From contig VWYX01000008.1 in assembly GCA_013396525.1 (NCBI GenBank), forward strand, positions 434,001 through 498,000: 64,000 bases of DNA, written 5' to 3'. Below the pieces are notes generated by a model that saw nothing but the letters and a program-made list of their open reading frames with translations, did not search any database and had not been told where the DNA came from. The translations under genes were made by a program, and so were the position numbers. The stretch comes from Chaetorhynchus papuensis (Eukaryota > Chordata > Aves > Passeriformes > Rhipiduridae). Shown piece by piece: positions 14,500 to 24,154 of the stretch (position 1 is its first letter; each line of letters begins with the position of its first letter).

Positions 14500-14780
14500 C
14501 TGATTAAGTAGGATTGAACGCCACAGTTAGCGCGGCCAGAATTACACAAAATTCTGTTTTGAGTCAAGGATATCAGACAGGAACTTTCAGATAGCACCAT
14601 TCAGGGGCGTGCCATCCTAATTTATACTTGTAACAACGGACTACTGCACGCGGTCTTCCATTTCAAATTCCATTTAATTTCCAAGGGTTATTTTATGAAT
14701 TAAGTTGGATTCACCTCACCCAGTCATCGCTGTTGATGTGTTAGAGATCCACTAAGGTTCAATAGAGGGACTCATTTGTG
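14500..14780. promoter_or_regulatory. Candidate conserved noncoding block (CpG-retaining)
   Basis: Against a nearly CpG-free background, 14510-14730 holds about eight CpGs (GAACGCC, TTAGCGCGGCC, GGGGCGTGCC, CAACGGAC, GCACGCGGTC, CATCGCTG). It has no long open frame, no simple repeat and no recognisable transposon. Unmethylated or selectively maintained CpGs in intronic DNA are typical of conserved regulatory elements. This is inference from composition alone; alignment would settle it. Confidence 0.35.
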
Positions 14781-14902
14781 CTCATCTGCAGAGACCATTC
14801 AGCTCACTGCCTCAATAGGGAAGCTCCTCAACTGGGTCCTGTATCACTTTTACCCTCTTGGTAGATAAGAAAGTGCTGCTGTATGGAAGTAAAATAACCT
14901 GT

Positions 14903-14942
14903 AAATAATTCAGAATTTACACCCCTTGATTCTGAATTATTT
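14903..14942. other. Perfect 14-bp stem hairpin
   Basis: AAATAATTCAGAAT at 14903-14916 is the exact reverse complement of ATTCTGAATTATTT at 14929-14942, with a 12-base loop (TTACACCCCTTG). The stem is AT-rich. It sits just after the CpG-retaining block and 26 bases before a second hairpin. Confidence 0.8.
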
Positions 14943-14968
14943 TGAAATGGTTTAATAGTCTAATTTCT

Positions 14969-14990
14969 CTTTGTGCTTTACAGCACAAAG
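14969..14990. other. Perfect 9-bp stem hairpin with 4-base loop
   Basis: CTTTGTGCT at 14969-14977 is the exact reverse complement of AGCACAAAG at 14982-14990, separated only by TTAC. It lies close to the hairpin at 14903-14942. It matches no microRNA seed that I recognise, and the stem is too short for a microRNA precursor on its own. Confidence 0.75.
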
Positions 14991-14999
14991 TGGCCTTGT

Positions 15000-17900
15000 C
15001 CAAGAATGATGCAAACATTGTTTTATAAACTTACTGTACAATAACTCAATAGCTCAAATTATAGGATTTAGTTGGCTTTAGTAGTAATGATGACACGGTC
15101 ACAGTTCTTTTAACAAAATTTATCACATTACCGAGCCATTCTTTCTGTATTGCCCAATATATCACCAGAGCTGTATGAAGACCTTGACGGAGTTATTCTT
15201 GGGCCTTCTACTGCTGATAATTCACAGGCACCTTTTTCCACATTAAGTTATATATTATCCTCTTTTTTTTTGGTCTAACTTGTTTTGTTCAATCCCCTTA
15301 GAGATGCACAATTTAGTTCTTTCTAGAGATCTGGTTGCAGCTACTCTCATTAGATCTGCTTTGATATTAAGAAGAGTTTAAGCTATTTAAAGCATGGGGT
15401 CAGACACTACAGCAAAAAAAGATGATCTCTAGCTTCCAGTGTATCATAAAACTTGTAAGTCACACATGCACTACACTGATGCATTTGTATTGCTATACAC
15501 GAGAATCCTACAGACAATTGCTATTTCTCTGAACCCTCTAATTTTGGTCTGATTACACAGGTACAATGCAGTGAATGAGACAGTTGACGAATGAAGAAAG
15601 CACATGCTCTATCAGTCAATCCAAACTGAGAAATTTAACTTAATGTTTTTCATTGATCATTCTAATTTATACTTTGGTTCTAATTTCTTTCATTTAAAAG
15701 CAGTGGTTACTTCAGAGAAGCGTAATTGAATTGTTTGCTTAGACCCAAAAGAAAATGTAAGGTCCACTGTTAAACACCTAACCGTGTTACCATGATGGCA
15801 ACATTCTGTGACTTTCCAGATTTGCAGGATATTTAATTCTACAAATAGCTGCTTCATTGAAAAATTCCCTTTAAAAAACATGGATCGCAATGACTAGTGC
15901 TTCCTTTTTTTGCAATAAATTCATTTTAATCAATATTTTGACTGAATCTATGTGATCAATCTGTATAAAATCTATCTTAAATTACAGATTAAGTGGTTTA
16001 TCTGTTTAACTTATCCAATTAGCACTTAGAGCAATATTGTAAATAAATAAACAGTATTGTCAAAAGTCTGTAAAGTTATGAGTATTTTCTATAGGAAGCA
16101 GAGAACACACAGATCTCCACTGGGACATATGGTCTCTCCTAGAGAAGTTTTTGCCGTGCATAGCCTTTGGCCAAAGCCCACCATCTGTAGCTTCCACTTT
16201 TCTTCCAGCTGCTGATAAAGGTGAAGTATAGAACATATGCTGCACAAAGAGTAACCTTTACATTAGGGTTTAGTTCAGTCATTTGTTTGTTGGTTTCTTG
16301 GGGTGTTTTTAATATTCAGAGATATTTTTCAACAAAATATTTGTTAATGTAAACCTCGGAAAAGTAAAACTCAAATTCAGAGCTTAAAAAATTAGGGACA
16401 CAACTAAGAACTTCAGTGGAGCGTAGATTAGGTATTTATGTAAAGAATTTGCTTCCTCAGTTTCGGAGAAAATGTGATGCAGGACAATAAAAATACAGGC
16501 ATTGCCTTATATTTGGGCATATATATAGAAGGAATGAAACCCACACTCCCCCACTGTGAACTGGGAAAGAGTATCATTGACATATCATTTAAACAGAGAT
16601 GCTTGACACACTGTCAGCTTCATCCTAGAACAATCCCAACGAGCTGGAAAATGGCTGTGTGCAAGCAATAGAGGATTCTAATATTACTTGGCAAGACGTA
16701 ATTACCAAGCGCATGACTTCCATCCACCTCAGTATCACCGGTTTTGTCTAACTTAGCTCATAAGGGAAACCAACTGCACACAGCAAACGTTGTGTGCTGC
16801 TCAAAGTTTCCATACCATTTCCAAAAAGCTTGGCAGTGTTCACAGCATCTGCTCCCAGGCAGCCCAGGGAAGAAGCAGCAGGTAGTGCTGCAGGACAGGA
16901 ATGGAGTGAATTAGTGGAGCTACAGGTATGCCAACAAACTTGCTTAACAGCTCCTGCCTGGCCTAGGCGTGGTGACATACAGCAATCCACGGGTACCAAA
17001 ACTCATTATGCTCCAGAAAAAATTATTATAGCCACGTAATCTAATACACTCTCATAGCTGACCCAGCATGGCTGAACACCTCGAGCATTTCTGTCCACTT
17101 TTGACTCTGAACAAAGTGAAAGTTGTAGGACTAAAACATTTATAAATTTTTGAACACTTAAGTGGCTGCCAGATACCATAATAACAAATGGAGGAATGGT
17201 ATTCCAAATACATGTCTACAAAGCTGATGGAAGCTGATGGAGAAGACAGAACACAACATGTTTAAAAAGGAGGTGTATTCTTTCACAGGCTGAGAAACAT
17301 GCAGAATGACACATCTGACGTGTCGTTGAACCCAAGCCCTGTTTCAATAAAACCCATCCCTTCCATGCTTTACACACAGCAAAGATCAGCAATTACTTTT
17401 CAAAGACTCTTTATATGGTAAATAGCAGCTGATGATGAAGAAACTAAATGAATACATTTTTACTGTCCAGATGCACATCACAGGTAAATTTGAAAACACC
17501 AAAAAAACTCCCTCCAAAAACATCTTAAGCCTCAATTTCAACAATTACTTTTAATTTCCTTTCATAATGTTTTTTCTTGTTGCAAGACTATAAACACCTT
17601 CATTTCTTTTTCATTTCCTTAAAACATGAACAGGGAATAAGCTAAACATCCTTCCTCTCTCATTGCTCTCTTCAGAGCACTTAAATTTATATATTTCTTC
17701 CAGGAAATGTATTTGACAAAGCATCAGTAACACTTTTATTTTCATAGCACTTCCAAAAATGATATTCCAAGCCATAAACAGCATTTTAAGAACTAAGTCC
17801 TCATCTCAGAACTCAGAGGGAAGAAAATTTAACATCCCTCGCCCTCAAAAAATGAACTAAAACTCCCAAATAAATAACAGATAGTGATCAGGCCAAAAGA

Positions 17901-18600
17901 AGAACACCCAGCTGAGCTTATTTCCAACATAAGTCAACTGAGTTTGCCCTCATCATTACTCAATACTTTTTAATCTCTTAAATGGATTTTTGAAGGTTAA
18001 AAGGATATCTTTTTTGGCTCTTAATGATAAACGTTAGCCTGAAAGCATATTTTCTGGTTTATTCCTGCATTTTGGGCACATACCATGCAGTCTACTATTC
18101 CTTGCAAGGGTGTTCATTTTGGCTCCAGCTCCAGTGAATTCTGAACAAGTAAACTGGTCACATGTGCAGTGTCACCTTACTGTCTTCACTTTTTTGTCAT
18201 GGCTCTGTTATATTACCTCATTGTGGGCAGTTACTTAAAGGATTTTAAAGGTGCAGGTAGGTACCTCCTCTTTAGGAAGTATTTTATGAGAATGTTTTTG
18301 TATAATGATCTAACATAGAGGGTAGATCACCACAAGAAGTGTTTCCAGATAATGCCAAGTGCTACTTGAAAATGAGCTGGGATCATTTCCAAAGTGCACA
18401 CCTCCCTGCAGAAGCATTCACTCACACAATTCCAGGTTTTATCTGACAGGCACTCTGGGAAATACTAGTATTTTAATTGAGTCCCAGCCAGCAAAGTGTT
18501 GAGATTTATGGTGCAAACTAGACTGCACTAAATTTTAGCCTGAAGTGAAAATACTCACTCGTATTCCCTGTACAGCCTCATTTACAGAAGCTTGAACTGA
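15000..18600. other. Intronic stretch with no recognised gene
   Basis: AT-rich sequence with scattered chance frames of 60-83 codons. A direct 10-bp duplication (AAGCTGATGG twice) occurs at 17221-17240. A 7-bp inverted repeat GCACACA / TGTGTGC lies near 16775-16800. Nothing here resembles the missing final ATRNL1 exon. Confidence 0.55.
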
Positions 18601-18903
18601 AACCATGGAAGTGGCTGCATATGAATTTTTTTTTCCCTGAGAGATAATGTTGGAGCATATTGACATGCACAGGTAATGCTTCAGGAAGTCCTAATGAAAT
18701 GTGGCTGGCTTAATCACTGGGCTTTTTATTTGGACACGACACCAAATTCCCAAGAAAAATTAAACGCTGGGGCTAAGCTTAACATCAGCTTCACCGAGCA
18801 GCTCCCCGTACCCATCTGCTGTGCTGTTGTTTTGGCTCTGTGAGGGTGATTTTGCTCAGGCAGAGTGTGTAGAAGGAGACAGACACAACAGCCACCACAG
18901 CAT

Positions 18904-18910
18904 CCTTACC
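18904..18910 (-). other. ATRNL1: Splice donor of the ATRNL1 exon
   Basis: On the minus strand the exon ends ...TCAG and is followed directly by GTAAGG, a near-consensus vertebrate 5' splice site. It interrupts a glycine codon after its first base (phase 1), so the next exon must begin with two bases that complete that codon. If the donor were not used, the frame would stay open for 38 further codons to a TGA at 18791-18793. Confidence 0.88.
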
Positions 18911-19024
18911 TGACTGCCCGGGTGGTGGAACTCCCGACGGTCCCCTGGGCAGACACAAAAACACCGTCAGCACGGCGGCTCTGTTTCCTGAGCACGGCTC
19001 GATGGCAATCGGCTTAGGAGCACC
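18910..19024 (-). CDS. ATRNL1: Internal exon of attractin-like 1 (cytoplasmic tail segment)
   Basis: Read on the minus strand, this 115-bp exon begins in phase 0 with GGT GCT CCT and ends in phase 1 after CAG TCA G. It encodes 38 residues plus the first base of a glycine codon. Key stretches are APKPIAIEPCSGNRAAVL at its start, then TVFLCLPRG, then PPPGQSG at its end. From memory of the family, this block is the conserved juxta-C-terminal part of the attractin / attractin-like 1 cytosolic tail, and the TVFLCLPRG wording favours ATRNL1 over ATRN. ATRNL1 is a single-pass membrane protein with CUB, EGF, kelch, lectin and PSI domains outside the cell; its tail has been reported to bind the melanocortin-4 receptor. 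The exon is much richer in G+C and CpG than the introns around it, as expected for constrained coding DNA. Only this exon is present: the next one, expected to finish the tail, and the previous one, expected to carry the membrane-proximal tail, were not found here. The attractin family call is nearly certain; the paralogue is likely. Confidence 0.9.
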
Positions 19025-19052
19025 CTGGAAAGGGAAGACACCCAGGTTAACC
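19025..19052 (-). other. ATRNL1: Splice acceptor and branch-point candidate of the ATRNL1 exon
   Basis: Read on the minus strand, a pyrimidine-rich stretch (GTGTCTTCCCTTTCCAG) runs directly into the exon's first codon GGT. A TTAAC motif at about 19046-19050 places a possible branch adenosine near 19047, about 22 bases from the intron end, a normal distance. No other AG lies between the two, so the exon start is well fixed. Confidence 0.85.
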
Positions 19053-19580
19053 TTTGAGATTCCATTTTTCCTTGTGCATCTTTTATTTTAAAGACACTGT
19101 AACGGTAGGAAGGTATTTTTCCTAATTGGTTCTTTGCATTCAAACAGATTGTCCGGACCATTTTAATCTACTTAAAAATGGGCTCTGACAGCCCACGCTG
19201 CAGATCTAACAAAAGAAAAAAATAAACTAAAATATCATAAAGACAACAAAATTGTACTGAATTTTATAGCTTGCTAAATGTAGTAATATCAAATTAAAGC
19301 TTAGAAAACAGCAAAACCTTTTGACATACACACTGGTATCTGAGAGTAGCTAACTTCCCCATCTCTATTAAGAAGTATCCATGTGAAAGAATTGTGCTTC
19401 AACAGCCTCCAATACCTAGCCTGCCTAATGCCAAAACCATAAAATGAGAGCAAATCTATATTATATACCAACAGCTAAAGATAGCCAATCCTTCCTGAGA
19501 TCCCCAGACCAGGAATTCTGCCTTCTCCCTGTCTGTCCTGGCAAGCAAAGGATTTCTTCAAGGCAGAGCCTTCCTGATTC

Positions 19581-19598
19581 TTTTTGCATATGCAAAAA
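19581..19598. promoter_or_regulatory. Perfect 18-bp palindrome, paired POU half-sites
   Basis: TTTTTGCATATGCAAAAA is its own reverse complement. It contains TTTGCAT abutting ATGCAAA, that is, two head-to-head octamer halves, the arrangement POU-domain factors can bind as dimers. It lies about 560 bp upstream of the exon within the intron. Function is inferred from the motif only. Confidence 0.4.
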
Positions 19599-19599
19599 A

Positions 19600-22060
19600 T
19601 AGATGCAGTGCTACAATATTTACATATATTTAGGAACTCTCTGATAATGTTGCCTGTTTGATTATTACCTTGCTTTATCTTATATAAAGCTATGATAACA
19701 GTGGTTTTGATGGCAGGGGGTTTGTGCTGTTACCAAACTCTCATTAGCTGTATAGATAATTTAATTTGCAGTTAGTTTTCAACTAAATGGTTGCTGCCAT
19801 ACTGTTCTCGATTTACCAAGGACAGAAGGAGCTGGGAAAAAAAGCAAAGCAGTCTACAAAGCCATAGAATAATAAGTTTCTAAGATGAAAATTTACAACG
19901 TTTTCGCATTTCCATGTTTTGTGTTCACTCAGAGATAGGCGTTTTCACTTTTGAGAGCTTAAACACTTAGTCAAGCACTAAAGACATTTCTAAAAACATT
20001 AGGTCAAAATCAGCATAAGCATTTCTTTCTTTTTCTTTTGTAAATTTTCTAAATGTCTGTCATGTTCCAAGGCAAAATATGAGTTCGACATTTTGATTCG
20101 AAATTCAAAGCTGGAAAACTTTCTATTTACATACAAAATGCAATGTATACATAAATGTCAACTGATTCAAGTATTCTAAGAGAAAATGATAGTTTAGCCA
20201 AGTTAAATACACTGCAAAGTACTTGATATAAGGAAAACAAAGGCACTTCCATCATGTAAAGCAATTATCATATTCTATTTTTTTACCTCCAAGTAACCAA
20301 CATTTATTACTGCTCAGTGAAGATAAGGAAACAGAATTAGCAATAAATTGAAAAATAGATAAATAAACTTGCTTTTTTAATTTCATGGTCATATTTAAAA
20401 GGCATTTCTGTAAAAGTTGCAGCATTAAAGGACTTGGGTGAAGAATGACATCTAATTTAAAATCGCCATGACATAGCGAAGGACACCTTACATTCACCAA
20501 AACCTCTACCAAATGATGAAACAGAAAACTAAAGCCCCAAAAGCTTCAGCAGTTACTAATGCAAGCAATAGGGCTTTTAAGTCATCCTTCCTGACTTGTC
20601 ACAACAGCAAATCAAACAACTATTTGAAAACACAGATAAATTGAAATCTTAATTTTAAAATGTAATTCAGAACAGTTTATGCAAACACACAACTGAAAGG
20701 AACAAATTTACCACTGTGAATTTTAATTTGGTGATTCCTGTAAGTCCAAATGATGATATTTTCTTTTGCTGTGTAATATAAACCCTTTGATCAACAGGCC
20801 CCATCCTTTTCTGTTTGAAGTTTATACTAATGCTCTTCAAAACACAATTGGAGGAAATGATTTCCGATAAATATTTTTTCAAAGGACTTCATCCAAAAAT
20901 AAAATACAGTAAGAATTTTGTGCTTATTTATTCTTTATAAAAAAATTATGACTGCAAAAGCAGATGTCTTATCTTACCTCACATCCTTCAGGTTCCCTAG
21001 CAAAATAACACAGTAGGATAGAGCAAATGATAATTATTTAGATACCCTAAGGTTTGTCAGTTGTTTAAAGATAAATACATAATCATGAATCAAAGTTATT
21101 TCACAGTGACATAACATGTTCTCTGAAATGTGCCATTTATCATGCATTTTCCACGGGTTTTTTGGGAGAGATAAGGCACAAGTTTGTTTGCCCAGAGCAG
21201 TAAGCTACCATGATTTACTTGCTAGAATTATCTTTTTTTTTCCCCCCTTGTAAAGAAAGTGACTTACATTTTTTGCCAAAACCTCAAATGACAATCACAG
21301 ATTAATAAAACTTTATCAGTGGAAGACATAATAAACAAACACTTCTTTGATAAATTTTTATTCCTATATTCCCTTTTTTACACACAGTATGACAGAAAGA
21401 AGTGTGTCAGCTGGGAAGGTTAAAAAGAACGTGGCAGAAAACTATGAAGGAATAAAAGGGTCAAAGAACAGATATTATTATTGATAGGGAGAACAGAAGA
21501 ATAACCCAAAGGATATAGAAAGAAGAAATAAGTGGAGAGGGTGGGGATTAAATCAGGCAATAAAAACCAAATAGATAAAGTTTTATCCACAATTTAAGTG
21601 TGTAGTCATGCATTTATTCACAGAAAATAAGTATCAGGAGTCATCTTCATGGGTTCCTAGATTTTTACTAGAGTAATGGTTCTACATTCTCACAATCTTT
21701 TTCTGAAAGTCCTATAAAGACCTATCCAAAGTTCAGCTACCTGGGTGAGCTTATGAGGAAATACCAAGCTTGAGAAGATTCTTTTGGATGTGTTTCTGTA
21801 GAAATAGATTTGGGCTGGCTTATTTTTTTTCCTACACAAAGAACAGATGACAATATTACCACAATTGGCAGAGAAACATATGCCAGTGTATGCCATACTC
21901 ATGCTTTATAAAAGAAAGCAGCAAAACAGGTGGGTATATTCATTTAAATATCAAAAATCAATGCTCATCTTGCATTATTGTATTTCTCTGTTTGGGAATA
22001 AGAGAGCTGATCAGCTTTAAGAGTGCAGACTAAGAAGCTGGGAAGTGGATTCTGTCCCCC
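19600..22060. other. Intronic stretch with no recognised gene
   Basis: Very AT-rich, with A and T runs of 8-9 bases and no long coding frame. A purine-rich patch occupies about 21410-21560. No CR1 or other element was recognised. Confidence 0.55.
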
Positions 22061-22062
22061 TT

Positions 22063-22077
22063 GGTGGGTGGGGTGGG
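22063..22077 (+). other. G-quadruplex-like motif
   Basis: GGTGGGTGGGGTGGG has four G runs of 2, 3, 4 and 3 separated by single T bases. Single-base T loops are the most stable kind for parallel quadruplexes, although the first run of two limits this to a two-tetrad core or a bulged three-tetrad one. It is on the plus strand, that is, the non-template strand for a gene on the minus strand would be the complementary C-rich one. Confidence 0.5.
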
Positions 22078-24122
22078 CAGCAGAGAGCAGTGGCCTGAAG
22101 AGGTGAGAAGAGCAGGACAGCGACGACTCAGGGGATGTTCATGGAGCTGCTCTAAGTGTTCAGCATCTCCTTGGGCAAAATGCACTGAAACTTCACCATC
22201 AATTTGTATCTGTGAAAAGACTTAAAACCGTGAATACGGGAAGATGAAAAGTATAAAGTGCTTTGGTTCTATCTGTATTCCAAGAAGTGGTGCCTCTCAG
22301 AAGTGCTATAAAACTTTTGATTTTCAGTACCAAGTAATATCCCTCTATATATTTTTTCTACAACATTCTAAGTTAGGTGCATCCAATTTTTAAAAGTGCA
22401 TTATTATACCATAAGACAAATAGTTCACAGAAGACTAAATGGCTCCAAACTCATGCCAAAAAAGCAATTAGAAAATTGAATCAAGGAATTAAGGATTAAT
22501 GTGAGCATGTTACACCTGTCAGAAGCAGTAAGTATTTTGACAAGAACAGAATAAAGTTTGACAGTGTGCAAAAATACAGATCTCATATACAAATCAAGTA
22601 TTAAAATGCAAACAGCTACGCATTAATCACTGTAATGTTTCCTAACAAAAATGGTCTTAGTTGTACTTACAAGAATTCATTATAAATAAAACTTCAGTTC
22701 TTCTTCAGAAACAGATCAAATTATTCTTTTTTGTTGTATTAATTAATTATGTCAATTTAAACTTTGTTTTTAATCATATTATTAAAACAGCGTTAATCTG
22801 GTGAATTCCACATAAACTAAGCTAGATGAATTGGCAAATAAACAATCAAATCTGTTGTTGCAACAGGATTAGGACCAGACTCAGAATGTAAACAGCCACT
22901 TTTCTGGATTTTTAATGTGCAAGACTTCAGAGGAGGGGAGGGAAAAAAAAAGACTTTGTCCTCTGAAGAGGTAAGAGATACAGAAAAGGAGGAAGCATAA
23001 AATTCAGACTGTTGTACTACAAGTATTCACATCTTCATTTGCTCTCAGCTTCAGGTGCTTTTCCTAAATTCTTTGGTTATTTTCTGAGTTACCTGATTTA
23101 TTAGCAATACACAAGTCTCAGATTCCAAAATGCCCTTGAGTACCCAGGTTGGATTGTGGACAAATTCAGATGCCTACATACAAATTCAAAAAACTCAAAA
23201 ACCTAATAATCTTACTATTAGTATTAAAAATTTCCCAAGAGCTGAAAGTCATCCCTCCCTGTCAGGCACATTTTGGGCTCTTCTCTGCCCACTCAGCTGC
23301 CCTGGATGTAGAGCTTGATCGAGGCAGCTGTTCCCAAAGCATCCTTATCAAACTAGGTTTTTACAATGCACTTGTGGCTACTTTCTTTTAAATCACAGTT
23401 GAGAGCAGAGATTAACTCTGTTTTTTATGGTAAGAGGATGAATCCGGGCTACCTTATTTTGCTTTTACTAAATGCATGAGTTTGAGGTGAAATACTGTGA
23501 CCTGTAATTAAAGATGAAGGGTCAAATGCTGTGATTGTTCTGACCACTCAGTGCAGTAAAGGCAGACTTCTCAGCAGGGCTAAGGAAGAAAAGAAAATTT
23601 GCCCTCTCAAAATCAGAATTCCACTGATGTCGTTTGGTTGGGGCTTTTCTGGCCATTTTCCTGAAGAAACTCCAATTGTCCCCTGTGCAGCTATCCTGCC
23701 AGCAGAGGGAGAAGGCAAACTCCCACCTGTGGACAACCTCCATCCTGCCTCCACCTGATTCTTTCCATGGTCATTTACCAAAAGAATCAAACCCAGCAGG
23801 AATGTCAGAGGAAAGAAGTACCATCTGCTCCTCCCAGGAAAATCCCACCATTTTTCACAACACCTGCTGCTGCCCTAAAGAGAACCTGACACTTCCAGAG
23901 CACTGGAGCTAAGGCCAAGCCTCAGCCAGAAACAAAGCCTGGCATCAGCCCTGCTGGTTCTGCAGACTATCAGTGCTACACCACATTCCTATTCTGAGCT
24001 GGGTGAAATAATGAACTAATGCTCATTAACATACTTTTGAGTATGAGCTTCCCACCCACCCACAAGTTTTGACAATTTTCTCCAGGTTTTTTTGGTGAGT
24101 AATGAGCCTTAATGATAGTGTA
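22078..24122. other. Intronic stretch with no recognised gene
   Basis: AT-rich up to about 23200 and more balanced at 23240-23950, where several overlapping frames of 60-92 codons occur on both strands. None has recognisable protein features, and their overlap on opposite strands argues for chance. Confidence 0.5.
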
Positions 24123-24154
24123 ACACACACACACACACACACACAAAAAAAAAA
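24123..24154 (+). repeat. (AC)11 microsatellite followed by A10
   Basis: Eleven uninterrupted AC units at 24123-24144 run directly into ten A bases at 24145-24154. Perfect dinucleotide arrays of this length are usually polymorphic. Confidence 0.95.

Larger units (their letters stand above)
1..18903 (-). other. ATRNL1: Part of the intron downstream of the ATRNL1 exon
   Basis: This is everything 3' of the exon in the direction of transcription. I looked on the minus strand for a final exon resembling the attractin tail end (LAIASALIDIS-like, then RNRK-like) and did not find one, so the intron is at least 18.9 kb. It is AT-rich with many stops in all frames. It contains two CR1 fragments, two T tracts and a possible regulatory block at 14500-15000, all listed separately. 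Confidence 0.7.
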
